A stretch of 64,000 nucleotides of DNA from DATDAW01 sp036524675. Lineage in GTDB: Bacteria > Verrucomicrobiota > Verrucomicrobiia > Chthoniobacterales > DASVRZ01. Position 1 is the stretch's first letter, and each line of letters begins with the position of its first letter. Shown piece by piece: positions 1-8,685 of this stretch. Position numbers and translations under genes: made by a program. The notes under the pieces were generated by a model. The model was not told where the DNA came from, ran no database searches, and saw only the letters and a program-made list of their open reading frames with translations. The stretch covers positions 1 through 64,000 of the forward strand of contig DATDBU010000080.1 in NCBI GenBank assembly GCA_036524675.1, in the 5' to 3' direction.

Positions 1-249
1 CGATCGCAAGGAGCCTTGCAACCATCGCAAGTAGCCGTGCAACCATCGCAAGAAGCCTTGCAACCATCGCAAGAAGCCTTGCAACCATCGCAAGTAGCCT
101 TGCAACCATCGCAAGAAGCCTTGCAACCATCGCAAGAAGCCTTGCAACCATCGCAAGAAGCCTTGCAACCATCGCAAGAAGCCTTGCAACCATCGCAAGG
201 AGCCTGGGAACCATCGCAAGGGGCCTGGCGACGGTCGCAAGGAAAAAGA
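1..249. repeat. 21-bp tandem repeat (minisatellite), about 12 units
   Basis: The window opens inside a run of 21-bp units of the form CAACCATCGCAAGAAGCCTTG. Units are nearly identical from 19 to 186 and degrade at the right end (187-249), where changes make GGAGCCTGG and then a diverged last unit. The left end is cut by the window edge. One frame is open from 16 to 258 and would give a seven-residue repeat (QPSQEAL), because 21 is a multiple of three. It has no convincing ribosome site or flanking domain, so I list it as a repeat and not a gene. It could be the C-terminal tail of a gene that begins to the left. Confidence 0.9.
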
Positions 250-369
250 GAAGATTGAAAACAAATGCGCTGTCGTGTCACGGTCAGGCCACATTAACCA
301 CCCCAAAATCCATACCGACATCTACGGGCGTTGCGTTTAATGTTTCGGACGAAGAGCGCTTGAGTCGCC

Positions 370-512
370 TAAGGAAACGCTGATTAAATCTAACGAAGAG
401 AGATTGTCCGCAGATTTCACCGATTTTCGCAGATTTTGAAGGCCTGAATCGAGGATTTTTAAGAAATCCGCGTCCATCTGCGGAATCTGCGGATTAAATC
501 AGTGCTTCCTTA
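370..512. repeat. 143-bp inverted-repeat element (MITE-like)
   Basis: The ends are imperfect inverted repeats: TAAGGAAACGCTGATTAAATC at 370-390 against the complement of 492-512, with a few mismatches. Inside, two arms rich in TCTGCGGAATCTGCGG-type sequence (405-437 and 464-495) face each other. The same kind of arms flank the GxxExxY gene at 17474-17896, so this may be an empty or deleted version of that cassette. It lies in a 350-bp stretch (250-598) in which I see no gene. Whether it moves is inference. Confidence 0.65.
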
Positions 513-598
513 GTTAGGCGTTACGGTCATTGTCACGCCAAACGTCGGAATAGCGTGCTATCATTTTTATGCCGAACGCCCCCATTAGACGTTTCCGT

Positions 599-898
599 TC
601 ATAGGATCCCCGCTTCGAGCTGTTCGAGATAGATGAAGTCAGGAGACTTAACGCCCGCCTCTGCTCGGATTCTGACGAGCTTGGGCGACTCGAAGAAACG
701 TTTGGCATCGTCAATGGATGTCCAGACAGAGAAATGAACAATACGGTTGGGGTCGTTCTGATACTTGAGAACCTGATAAGACCGTTCGCCAGCCTCCCTC
801 CGAATGTCGGAAGCGCCGTCGAAAACCTTCTTCCACGCAGGATAGTCCGCGACCTCGTGGATAATTAAAACGTGTTGCGTGGATGGCTGGGCAGGCAT
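599..898 (-). CDS. ABM-like (dimeric alpha/beta barrel) small protein
   Basis: A 99-residue protein with the layout of the antibiotic biosynthesis monooxygenase/ferredoxin-like fold: an early strand (HVLIIHEVADYPAWKKVF), then a central strand ending in HFSVWTSIDDAKRFFES. Such proteins are usually small dimeric oxygenases or unknown stress proteins; no substrate can be named. Two ATGs are possible, at 907 and 898. A GAGGA sits directly against the first but 9 bases before the second, so 898 is preferred. It stands alone, with no operon partner. Family assignment is by pattern only. Confidence 0.7.
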   Translation of the reverse strand: MPAQPSTQHVLIIHEVADYPAWKKVFDGASDIRREAGERSYQVLKYQNDPNRIVHFSVWTSIDDAKRFFESPKLVRIRAEAGVKSPDFIYLEQLEAGIL

Positions 899-1019
899 TT
901 GATTCATTCCTCGTTGGCGTAGTAATCTGTTTCCTGGAGCAAGTGAAGCACTTGCGGTTTGGCTTCACGAACCATTTGTTTGAGTCTGGTAGTGTTCCAC
1001 ATCGAGGTGGCAACACGCT

Positions 1020-1066
1020 TCTATTTCTATTCTTTGTGTTCTTGGTGTCTTGGTGGTTATTCCGCT
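1020..1066. repeat. Low-complexity CTTTGTGTTCTTGGTGTCTTGG-type repeat
   Basis: A pyrimidine- and GT-rich stretch with internal near-repeats (TTTGTGTTCTTGG, TGTCTTGGTGG) lies between the ABM-like gene and the end-to-start region of the membrane protein gene. Similar short motifs are familiar as dispersed intergenic repeats in large environmental bacterial genomes. No gene is supported from 908 to 1098. Confidence 0.3.
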
Positions 1067-1098
1067 TCACGGCCGGTCTCTCAAAACGCGGCTTAGCT

Positions 1099-2970
1099 TC
1101 AGGTACGGCCTGCTGCGATGACCTCGTCGCCAAGCTGCATGAGGCGACGTACTGCAGCGGGATAGCTGCGGGCGAGATCGATCATCCTTACATGTGCAAT
1201 TCCACCGTGTGCGTTGGGCGATCGAGGGTTCATGCTTTGCCAGAGGTCGGCGAGCGTCCGTCTCAAGAGCGCCTCGTCCGTGGTTTGGTCGATCAACAGC
1301 ACTACGCGGTGCAGCGGTACCTCATCGATCAGGGCGCCGAGTTCGAAGATGCAACCTTTCCTTTCGGAGGTGAAAGCACGCAAATCCATGGCCACCAGAT
1401 CGCTCTGCGCCATCAGCCTTTTTACCGTTTTCTGCCAGGTATCGACGCGGCAGAAGAATTCGTTGATACGATAGCGTCCGTCCGGGTCGGGCTGAACGTC
1501 GAGGCCTGCAACACGCCGTTCAAGATCAGCGTCCGTGCTGATGTAGGCACTGGCTAATCGCCCGCTGAGAAAATCAAGGAACTCGTCGGGCTCAAAACGA
1601 CCGCGGACTACGTCCGTAGCGCTGATAAGCTGAATACTACCCGAATACCGCCAGCGAGCGGCCAGGAGGTCGAAAAGCCTCTCCGAGCGCCTTGGCGATC
1701 CGAAGACGCGAAGAAATAGCAAGCGCGCCTTCGGTAGAGATTCCGCACGCACTGCAATTCGTTTTAGCCCATATCCGACGGTAATCTTGTAAAAAGCAAA
1801 CGGCAGTAGTCCGAGTAAATAGCGAAACTGGTCGTTGCTGCCCATAAGATAGACGGAGACGCACAATGAGACCGACAGCCAGAGAGCATCAAAAAGGAAT
1901 GTCTGATCGCTCAAATGCTTGCGGCGATAACGTCGAGCGATCCACAGAAGCCCGAACCAAGCGACGACGGCAGATAGGATAAGGCTGATGACCACCAGTA
2001 TTCGATAGGTAGAGTCGCCAAATATTCCCTTAAGGTGGGAGGCAAGCCAAACGCCTGGAGGTGTATAGAGGAGGAGGTCGATAATGAGAAAACTCGACAG
2101 AACCATTATCAGCGCCAGGATGATGAATAACGGTCCTACAGTTCCCCGGATAAATCGATTAAAGGCGAGAAACGGTATCAGCACTGGGGCTGCGCTCAGA
2201 CTCCAGAATGCAATCGGTTGTAACACCGGCGAGAACGTCACTGCAGTAGCGGCAGTCTGCTTTCCCGTCACAGTACGGGCGAACGAAAGCAGTAGATCTG
2301 CCTGGGCCTTCGTCATCAGTCCGACGTCTGTAAAGGGGAGCCTGGGAGCGCCCACGACATGGAGCAGTAACCCCATTATGAGAAGCACGCCAAAGTAGCC
2401 GAGTATAAGAACTCCATGGAGACGACGGTTAGGGCCCCAAAACAGAACAAGCGCAACGATCGTGAAGAAAGACCACGCCCAAAACACAGCGGCATAACAC
2501 GCCAATATTGTTAGTCTGGATGGTGCGGAGGGCAGGGTATAGACGCCAAAGAGGAAGAGTAAGCCCGAAGATATTGCAGCGTGGACGGTGCCGCCGAGAG
2601 CATAGATACGTGCCACACGACGCGGAGCAGTTTCGGCATGTTGGAAGGTCGGCGACCGCGCGGGCGGTGGCCTAGCAGACCCCCCAGGCGTCTCCGTTTG
2701 GATGCCGAGGGGACCAGCCGGTGACAGCAGCGGCGGGTGATCGCCTTCCTCCACGGCCGGGCCAACATGCGGAAGCGACCCACCACGCCGGCTCTCGCGG
2801 AAGACCGCGCGCACGTACAGATGCATAACCACAAAAGCGGCAGCGCTGAGGAGTAGTGCTGCTGCCAGCGTTATCCACAATATCACGTCGAAATATTGCG
2901 CGGCTGCCACAGACAGCTCCAACGCGACGCCGCCTTCAGCTGAGTTAATGGGTGGCATGTCTCCGACCAT
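1099..2970 (-). CDS. Multi-pass membrane protein with TIR-like cytosolic tail
   Basis: A 623-residue protein not recognised as a named family. About eight or nine hydrophobic segments are visible: one near residues 27-50, then a proline-rich soluble loop, then a cluster from about 125 to 405. The last 215 residues are soluble and alternate strands and helices; the stretches AQSDLVAMDLRAFTSERKG, CIFELGALIDEVPL and HRVVLLIDQTTD resemble the Rossmann-like TIR/nucleotide-processing folds, where a Glu-rich helix follows a strand. No catalytic residue can be assigned. The start at 2970 is the only ATG before the first membrane segment that keeps the whole frame. It is monocistronic and divergent from the rhodanese-YceI gene. 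The TIR-like reading is an inference. Confidence 0.75.
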   Translation of the reverse strand: MVGDMPPINSAEGGVALELSVAAAQYFDVILWITLAAALLLSAAAFVVMHLYVRAVFRESRRGGSLPHVGPAVEEGDHPPLLSPAGPLGIQTETPGGSARPPPARSPTFQHAETAPRRVARIYALGGTVHAAISSGLLFLFGVYTLPSAPSRLTILACYAAVFWAWSFFTIVALVLFWGPNRRLHGVLILGYFGVLLIMGLLLHVVGAPRLPFTDVGLMTKAQADLLLSFARTVTGKQTAATAVTFSPVLQPIAFWSLSAAPVLIPFLAFNRFIRGTVGPLFIILALIMVLSSFLIIDLLLYTPPGVWLASHLKGIFGDSTYRILVVISLILSAVVAWFGLLWIARRYRRKHLSDQTFLFDALWLSVSLCVSVYLMGSNDQFRYLLGLLPFAFYKITVGYGLKRIAVRAESLPKARLLFLRVFGSPRRSERLFDLLAARWRYSGSIQLISATDVVRGRFEPDEFLDFLSGRLASAYISTDADLERRVAGLDVQPDPDGRYRINEFFCRVDTWQKTVKRLMAQSDLVAMDLRAFTSERKGCIFELGALIDEVPLHRVVLLIDQTTDEALLRRTLADLWQSMNPRSPNAHGGIAHVRMIDLARSYPAAVRRLMQLGDEVIAAGRT

Positions 2971-3203
2971 CTATGGTAGGTCGGTTTTATCAATGATGCG
3001 ACACCGTCGCCTTACGGCAATCGACCTCGCAGGCGCCCTAAGCCGCGTTTGAAAACTCAGACCGGAAAGTGCAGCCCCACAGAGGCCGCCTACAGCGTTC
3101 CTGCATCCTTCAATAGATCCTTTCGCAGGAACTTCGTCTTTCCAGCGGGACAAAGCCATGCGAGGAAGTTCGTTAGAGCCGGCTTTGATCCGCTACCTTC
3201 ATC

Positions 3204-4064
3204 ATGTCTGCCATCCCTCATCCAATAATCGACGTTTTGTCGGCGGATTCATTCGCGGAAGCGCATATACCGGGAGCCGTGAACCTGTGTATTTACGAAA
3301 CCGCCTTCCTGGATAAAGTCCGAACCGCTTTCCCCGACGTCGCCGCGGCTTTGACGATCTACGGTTGGGACGATGCGACGAGGGAGGCCGGCATGGCAGC
3401 AGAAAAACTGACGGCGGCAGGATATAGGAACATCGCCGTGCTCCCGGGTGGTCTGGAGGGCTGGAAGTCTCGCGGCGGCGCGACTGAGCGAGGCAATATC
3501 CCAACCAGGAAAACCGGCTCCGTCCGTTACGAGGTCGATCCAGCGGCCAGCTTCGTGCGATGGACGGGGCGAAATCTCTTTAATTTCCATACCGGCACTC
3601 TCGCGCTCAGCTCGGGTCACGTGGTCGTTGAAAACGGACACCTCCAAAGCGGGAGGTTTACGATCGATATGATGTCGCTCGGTTGTTCAGACATCATGGA
3701 TTCAGCACTGAATGCCACGCTGATCGCCCACCTGCGCAGCGATGATTTTTTCGCAGTCAACAGATTTCCAAATGCGGATTTTGTCATCTCGTCCGCAAAT
3801 CTCCTCGCTGGTGCGACACTCGGCACCCCGAACTATCATATCCGAGGTGATTTCACGCTGCGTGGCGTTACGCGGGAGATCGAGTTCCCCGCCGTGATAG
3901 GCCAGCAAAGCGACGGCGGCTACACCGCGCAGGCGATATTTGGCATCGACCGCACTCAATGGGGGGCCATCTACGGTTCAGGGAAGTTTTTCGCGCGGCT
4001 CGGGCAGCACGTCGTTAATGACGACATCCATCTTCACCTGAAAGTGGTGACGACCGCCGCCTGA
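3204..4064 (+). CDS. Rhodanese-like/YceI fusion protein, rhodanese Cys absent
   Basis: A 286-residue fusion. Residues 1-92 follow the rhodanese fold: IIDVLSADSFAEAHIPGAVN at the start and GYRNIAVLPGGLEGW at the end. The catalytic cysteine should follow the strand ALTIYG, but position 54 is Gly, so sulfur transfer through a persulfide is not expected. Residues 105-285 are a YceI-like lipocalin barrel (VRWTGRNLFNFHTGTLAL, RGVTREIEFPAVI), a family that binds isoprenoid or amphiphilic ligands. No signal peptide is seen, although most YceI proteins are periplasmic, so this one is probably cytosolic. It is convergent with the DUF4242 gene. The function is unknown. Confidence 0.85.
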   Translation: MSAIPHPIIDVLSADSFAEAHIPGAVNLCIYETAFLDKVRTAFPDVAAALTIYGWDDATREAGMAAEKLTAAGYRNIAVLPGGLEGWKSRGGATERGNIPTRKTGSVRYEVDPAASFVRWTGRNLFNFHTGTLALSSGHVVVENGHLQSGRFTIDMMSLGCSDIMDSALNATLIAHLRSDDFFAVNRFPNADFVISSANLLAGATLGTPNYHIRGDFTLRGVTREIEFPAVIGQQSDGGYTAQAIFGIDRTQWGAIYGSGKFFARLGQHVVNDDIHLHLKVVTTAA

Positions 4065-4177
4065 AAGCAAAGAAACTGCGCGCCTTCCCGTAAATTCCTC
4101 AATCGCAACCGCACGGAAAAATCCCACTCTTTCATAGTGCTCGAAGGGCCTCATGCGCCAGGCCGGGGCGATTCAAA

Positions 4178-4231
4178 AAACGAACCGCCGATTTCGGGCA
4201 TTTAGTCATGCCTGACATCAGCGGTTTGTTT
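4178..4231. terminator. Bidirectional terminator hairpin
   Basis: Arms 4178-4201 and 4208-4231 pair over about 24 bp with four mismatches or wobbles around a six-base loop (TTAGTC). The outer ends are A-rich on the left and T-rich on the right. It lies between two convergent genes, ending at 4064 and 4247, which fits a shared factor-independent terminator. Confidence 0.7.
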
Positions 4232-4246
4232 TCTTGTCGTTATAAC

Positions 4247-4513
4247 TCAGGCCGACTCGATGTTGCCTCGTTCGCCCTCCAGCTCCACTTTCGTGATGCT
4301 GTCGAACGGCATACCCATTTTCGTGAACCAGGCTGCGACTGCGTCCGGATCGCTAGCTTCCATCACGCAGAAAGCTCTGCCTTCGGCCAGGTTGACAAAA
4401 CTGCGGTAGCCTTTGACGACCGCGTCCTGTTGCGCTGCCTGTGCCAGCTGACGGAGTTGGTCGGCAGAGAATTTTCCCGGAGGGATGGTGTGGGTAGACA
4501 TGAATTTTGACAT
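4247..4513 (-). CDS. DUF4242 (SCO4226 nickel-binding-like) protein
   Basis: An 88-residue protein with the ferredoxin-like DUF4242 pattern: a short first strand (MSTHTIPPGKF), a helix, then GYRSFVNLAEGRAFCVMEAS, a second helix with PDAVAAWFTKMGMP, and a last strand (ITKVELE). Members bind nickel or have no known role. ATGs at 4513 and 4501 are both possible; an AGAAAG element upstream slightly favours 4513. It is a single gene, convergent with the rhodanese-YceI gene. The family call rests on overall pattern and length. Confidence 0.75.
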   Translation of the reverse strand: MSKFMSTHTIPPGKFSADQLRQLAQAAQQDAVVKGYRSFVNLAEGRAFCVMEASDPDAVAAWFTKMGMPFDSITKVELEGERGNIESA

Positions 4514-4955
4514 AATTATTTACTTTCTGTTCTGGGTTTGCTGCGTTTTCGATTCGTCATCAACGAATGGTGTGGACTGGTGTGAGTGAAGGCACGCAGC
4601 CCTGAAAAAGGCGGTATGTTTGTCATTCACAGGCTTCCCATAGGCATTGTTGGGGGGAAGGGGCGACCCGGTTCGGCTCGCGTTCGCCAATGGACAGGGG
4701 ATGGAAAATGGAGGGGGCGGTGTCCAATCTGATGCTCCTCAAGCAAGTTCTCAACTTCATTCCGGGGGCGCATCGTCAATCGCCTGGGTAGCGGGAGGGA
4801 GGAGGGTTTGGATACGCCAAAAGGTTCCGCGGAAGTTCAGCGAAATCCGATATCCGAACGAGCGAAGCAAGCCTCGAGAATCCTATGATTTTATACGGCT
4901 TTTCGATATTGCCACTTCGTGACCGCATCCCTACGATCTCTTCGAAGTTAACACG
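4514..4955. other. 442-bp intergenic region upstream of the radical SAM operon
   Basis: No convincing gene is present. Open frames here lack ribosome sites and show no family pattern. The right end carries a promoter candidate (listed separately). The middle is purine-rich (4640-4810). Confidence 0.6.
4909..4937 (+). promoter_or_regulatory. Sigma70-type promoter candidate for the radical SAM operon
   Basis: TTGCCA at 4909-4914 and TACGAT at 4932-4937 are separated by 17 bp, and the -10 lies 18 bases before the start codon at 4956. This is a match to the general consensus only; the leader would be very short. Confidence 0.35.
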
Positions 4956-6314
4956 ATGAGAGTCGCCTTAATTTCTCCCAAAGGCCCGCTTTATCGCCAT
5001 CGAGGTGGCATCTGGAAAAAAGCGTTGCGCTATCAGCCTTTGACGCTCACAACACTGGCGGCGCTGATTCCCGAGGAACTCCAGGCTGAAACCATTCTTT
5101 TCGACGAGGGAATCTGCGATGTCCCGCTCGACTTGGAGGCCGATTTGATCGGGTTGACGGCTATCACGGGGACTGCGACTCGAGCCTATCAGCTCGCCGG
5201 TCACTTCCGCAGTCGCGGCATTACGGTCGTGCTCGGCGGACCGCACGTCACGCTCATTCCAGAGGATGCGCAGCCGCATGCGGACGCCATCGTGTGCGGT
5301 TACGCGGAGGACACGTGGCCGGAATTGTTGCGTGATTTTGCCTCGGGAAACTTGCGTCGGCGTTATGATCAGGCCCCCGGGCTGGACATTTCGGGGCGCC
5401 CATTCCCGAGGCGGGAATTGCTTCCGGGGTGGCGCTATCTCACGAACAATGTCTTTGAAGCCACGCGCGGTTGTATTCACAACTGTGATTTCTGCGTCGT
5501 GCCCACGGCATGGGGCCGGAAGCCGTTTCAAAAAACTCCGGAGGAAGTCGTCGCCGACATCCGCCAGCACGGCGCGCGCAAATTGATCTTTATCGATCTA
5601 AACCTCATTGCGGATCGCGGTTATGCGGCGCGTCTTTTCACCGCGCTGATTCCGCTGAAACTACAATGGTACGGTCTCGCCACCGTTCTGCTCGCAGACG
5701 ATGAACCCCTTCTGGAACTCGCCGCGCGCAGCGGCTGCAAGGGATTGCTCATGGGCTTGGAATCCATTTTGTCGAAAAATCTTCGCCAGAATCACAAGGG
5801 TTTTAATTCCCCGGACCACTACGCTCAGGTCGTCGAAACGCTGCATGAACACGGGATTTCGCTCCAGGGCTGCTTCGTTTTCGGTCTCGATCACGATGAG
5901 CCGGATGTCTTCTTGAAAACCGCCGAGTTCGCTGTCCAGGCTCGGATCGATCTGCCGCGATTTGCCATCGTGACGCCGTTTCCGAATACACCGCTCTATC
6001 GCCGGTTGCTCTCAGAAGGACGCATCTTGACGAAAAATTGGGAGCTTTACGACGGCCAACACGCCGTTTTTCAGCCCGCGCGCATGAGCGTCCGCGATCT
6101 TGAACAAGGAGCCGAAGCGGCTTGGAAACACGCCTACAGTTTTCGCTCCATCGCCCAACGCATCCGCCATTCGCCCGCTCCCTGGCCAGTGAAACTCGGC
6201 ACAAATCTGGGATACCGATTTTACGCGAATCACCTCAGCCAATATTACAATTGCGACTGGATCATCGGAAAAACGAACGCCGCAGCGCCGCCACTCAAAG
6301 TGGCAAACGCATGA
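4956..6314 (+). CDS. B12-binding-domain radical SAM protein (first)
   Basis: A 452-residue enzyme and first gene of a six-gene operon. Residues 1-140 form a cobalamin-binding-like Rossmann domain (VALISPKGP; GLTAITGTATRAYQLA; VVLGGPHVTLIPE). The radical SAM cluster motif is C173-x3-C177-x2-C180 (RGCIHNCDFC), which would bind a 4Fe-4S cluster and SAM. The core continues with FIDLNLIADRG, LLMGLESIL and a late TPFPNTPLYRRL typical of BchE/MiaB-like members. Such enzymes do methylations, ring closures or rearrangements; the substrate is unknown. No classical DxHxxG cobalamin motif is obvious, so B12 use is uncertain. Its stop overlaps the next start (ATGA at 6311-6314). Confidence 0.9.
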   Translation: MRVALISPKGPLYRHRGGIWKKALRYQPLTLTTLAALIPEELQAETILFDEGICDVPLDLEADLIGLTAITGTATRAYQLAGHFRSRGITVVLGGPHVTLIPEDAQPHADAIVCGYAEDTWPELLRDFASGNLRRRYDQAPGLDISGRPFPRRELLPGWRYLTNNVFEATRGCIHNCDFCVVPTAWGRKPFQKTPEEVVADIRQHGARKLIFIDLNLIADRGYAARLFTALIPLKLQWYGLATVLLADDEPLLELAARSGCKGLLMGLESILSKNLRQNHKGFNSPDHYAQVVETLHEHGISLQGCFVFGLDHDEPDVFLKTAEFAVQARIDLPRFAIVTPFPNTPLYRRLLSEGRILTKNWELYDGQHAVFQPARMSVRDLEQGAEAAWKHAYSFRSIAQRIRHSPAPWPVKLGTNLGYRFYANHLSQYYNCDWIIGKTNAAAPPLKVANA

Positions 6315-7666
6315 AATTGACGATCGTTCATCCGTGCATCGGGCGGCGCCCCGGCCAGAAATACATTCGCACCTGGCAGATGGAACCGCTTCCCGCTGCG
6401 ACACTTGCCGGGCTGACGCCCAAGGACGTCGAAGTGCGGTTTTACGACGATCGAATGGAAACGATTCCTTTTGATGAACCGTCCGATCTCGTAGCGATCA
6501 GCGTCGAGACTTACACCGCCAAACGTGCCTACCAGATCGCCACCGAATTTAGACGGCGCGGCGTCCCGGTCGTGATGGGCGGTTTTCACCCGTCACTCTG
6601 TCCTGACGAAGTCATGGAATACGCGGAAGCTGTCGTTTGCGGCGAGGCCGAAGCGGTTTGGCCACAGGTGATCGATGACGCCCGTCACGGAAAATTGCAG
6701 AAAATCTACCGCCAGGAAACGCGCACTTCTTTGCACGATCTGAAGCCCGACCGGTCAATTTTCCGGGGCAAGAATTACCTGCCCATCGGCCTCGTCGAAG
6801 CCGGACGTGGCTGTCATTTCAAATGTGATTTCTGCGCCGTGCAGACCGTGTTTAAAAACACCCAATCGCGGCGTCCCATCGACCGAATCCTGGCTGAATT
6901 GGCGACTCTCAAAAAAGAAAAGCGGCTGTTTTTCTTTGTCGATGACAACATCACGTCGAATCTCGCGCAAGCGAAGGAGTTTTTCCGCGCGCTGATTCCG
7001 TTGCGCATCCGCTGGGTAAGCCAGTCGAGCATCAATGCCGCACACGACGATGAGTTCCTCGATTTGCTCCGGCAGAGCGGCTGCCAGGGGGTGCTCATCG
7101 GATTCGAAAGCCTCGATCCAGCAAACCTGAAGGACATGAACAAATCCTTCAACACCATGCGGGGCGGTTTCGAAAAGGCACTGGCGAATCTGCGCGCCCA
7201 TCGCATTCGGGTATACGGGACGTTCATCTTTGGATACGATCGCGACACGCCTGCCTGCTTTGAGACCACAGTCGATTTCGCTCGGGAACATGCGCTTTAC
7301 ATCGCGGCCTTTAACCATCTTACGCCGTTCCCAGGAACGCCGCTCTACCGACGCCTGGAGGGGGAAGGCCGATTACTTTACGAAAAATGGTGGCTCGACG
7401 ATCGTTACAGCTACAATCGCATCCCGTTTCAACCGCGTGGCATGAGCCCGGAGCTCCTGCAAAAGAACTGCCTCGAAGCTCGTCGTAAATTTTACTCCTG
7501 GGAAAGCATCTTTCAGCGCGGACTTCACACTGTAAATCGGAGCAACTGGTTCATGTGGAGAAATTTCTATTTGATCAATGCCATGCACCGCAACGACGTG
7601 AGTATGCGCGATCATTACCCGCTCGGAGATGAGTCATGGCGTGGCGAACTGCTCCGGGCCGCATGA
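6311..7666 (+). CDS. B12-binding-domain radical SAM protein (second)
   Basis: A 451-residue paralogue of the preceding enzyme with the same order of parts: N-terminal Rossmann domain (LVAISVETYTAKRAYQIA; VPVVMGGFHPSLCPDE), radical SAM motif C168-x3-C172-x2-C175 (RGCHFKCDFC), and a TPFPGTPLYRRL segment near the end. The frame is open upstream to 6122, but the ATG at 6311 overlaps the previous stop by four bases and begins the conserved first strand, so it is taken as the start. Two similar but not identical radical SAM enzymes in succession suggest consecutive steps on one substrate, or a heteromeric pair. The reaction is not known. Confidence 0.9.
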   Translation: MKLTIVHPCIGRRPGQKYIRTWQMEPLPAATLAGLTPKDVEVRFYDDRMETIPFDEPSDLVAISVETYTAKRAYQIATEFRRRGVPVVMGGFHPSLCPDEVMEYAEAVVCGEAEAVWPQVIDDARHGKLQKIYRQETRTSLHDLKPDRSIFRGKNYLPIGLVEAGRGCHFKCDFCAVQTVFKNTQSRRPIDRILAELATLKKEKRLFFFVDDNITSNLAQAKEFFRALIPLRIRWVSQSSINAAHDDEFLDLLRQSGCQGVLIGFESLDPANLKDMNKSFNTMRGGFEKALANLRAHRIRVYGTFIFGYDRDTPACFETTVDFAREHALYIAAFNHLTPFPGTPLYRRLEGEGRLLYEKWWLDDRYSYNRIPFQPRGMSPELLQKNCLEARRKFYSWESIFQRGLHTVNRSNWFMWRNFYLINAMHRNDVSMRDHYPLGDESWRGELLRAA

Positions 7667-8685
7667 GTGTTGAGTTCGAATTGGCCGGGGTAGGGGATGA
7701 TGCGGAGATCCAGCGGCTGCTGCGGGAAAATCCCACGCGAGGCGCCATTTCCATTTCGTTGGAACGTGCTCCGGATTATTTCCGAAGTGTTCGGCTGCCG
7801 GAAACGGAGGACCAGACCATCATTGCTCGGGAAAAGGGATGCATCATTTGCATGGGCCGATGCTCGATTCGCTCGCGATATGTGAATGGTACGCCGAGAC
7901 GGGTCGGATACTTGAGCGAGCTGCGACTGGATCACACGGCGAACGGGCGCTTCGATGTTCTGCGGCGCGGATACCGATTTTTCGAGGAGCTGCAGCGGCA
8001 AAAACCGGCGGATGCCTATTTTACGAGTATCGCCGCAGACAACGAGCGATCGCGGCGCGTCCTCGAGCGCGGTCTTCGTGGTATGCCACGGTACGAATTC
8101 GTCGGTGACTATCGCACGTTGTTTGTCCGTGTCCGCCGAACGTCCGCGGCAACCGAGACGGCGACGCATGCGGATGTTCCGGCCATTCGCGAGCACCTGA
8201 ACGTTACGAATGCACATCGGCAGTTCTCCGCGCATTGGTGTGACCAGGAATTGATGGCGTTGAGCAGCTGGAACTTGCCGCCGGAATCGTTCCAGCTTTT
8301 GCGCAGTCACGGAGGGCAGGTCACCGGTTGCGCGGCGGTATGGGATCAACGGCCTTTCCGGCAGGTCGTCATTCGCGGTTACAGTGCTGCCTTGCGTGTT
8401 TTTCGACGCTTGTTAAGGCTGCCTAAAGCGCATTCGGTGCTCGCGCAAGCCGCGCTGGTGCCGTTCTCGGAGCATTTGATCCGCAGATGCATGGCCGACG
8501 CGCACACTCGCGGGATCCGATTTTTGACAATGGGCTTCCACGCTGCGGACTCCGGCCTACAACTCGCGCGCCGCTGGTTTCACGGCCGCGAATACAGGAC
8601 GCGACTGTATCAAGTGACCTGGCCGGGAATCGCCACGGAAAAGTTGAACGAACTGCCCGTTGCGCCAGACTTCGCTTTCCTGTGA
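7663..8685 (+). CDS. GNAT-like acyltransferase, two-part (first)
   Basis: A 340-residue protein starting at the ATG that overlaps the previous stop (ATGA, 7663-7666). The first half looks like a GNAT fold: GVGDDAEIQRLLREN, then a strand-turn with RVGYLSELRL and a helix FDVLRRGYRFFEEL, followed by YFTSIAADNERSRRVLERG, the usual fourth-motif helix. The second half (about 190-340) has a second, weaker GNAT-like pattern. In this operon it could add an acyl or aminoacyl group to a small molecule made by the radical SAM pair. The acyl donor cannot be told from sequence. Confidence 0.75.
   Translation: MSVEFELAGVGDDAEIQRLLRENPTRGAISISLERAPDYFRSVRLPETEDQTIIAREKGCIICMGRCSIRSRYVNGTPRRVGYLSELRLDHTANGRFDVLRRGYRFFEELQRQKPADAYFTSIAADNERSRRVLERGLRGMPRYEFVGDYRTLFVRVRRTSAATETATHADVPAIREHLNVTNAHRQFSAHWCDQELMALSSWNLPPESFQLLRSHGGQVTGCAAVWDQRPFRQVVIRGYSAALRVFRRLLRLPKAHSVLAQAALVPFSEHLIRRCMADAHTRGIRFLTMGFHAADSGLQLARRWFHGREYRTRLYQVTWPGIATEKLNELPVAPDFAFL

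Noticed and set aside
1..249. CRISPR array at the left edge
   Set aside because: The 21-bp units are directly adjacent and nearly identical, with no unique spacers between them.
711..1133. 140-residue minus-strand frame beyond the ABM-like gene
   Set aside because: It overlaps two better genes in another frame and is formed by low-complexity DNA (QDTKNTKNRN).
8487..8681. Extended N-terminus of the second GNAT-like protein
   Set aside because: The 65 residues lie antisense-free inside the previous gene and lack GNAT similarity; the overlapping GTG at 8682 fits the operon's pattern.
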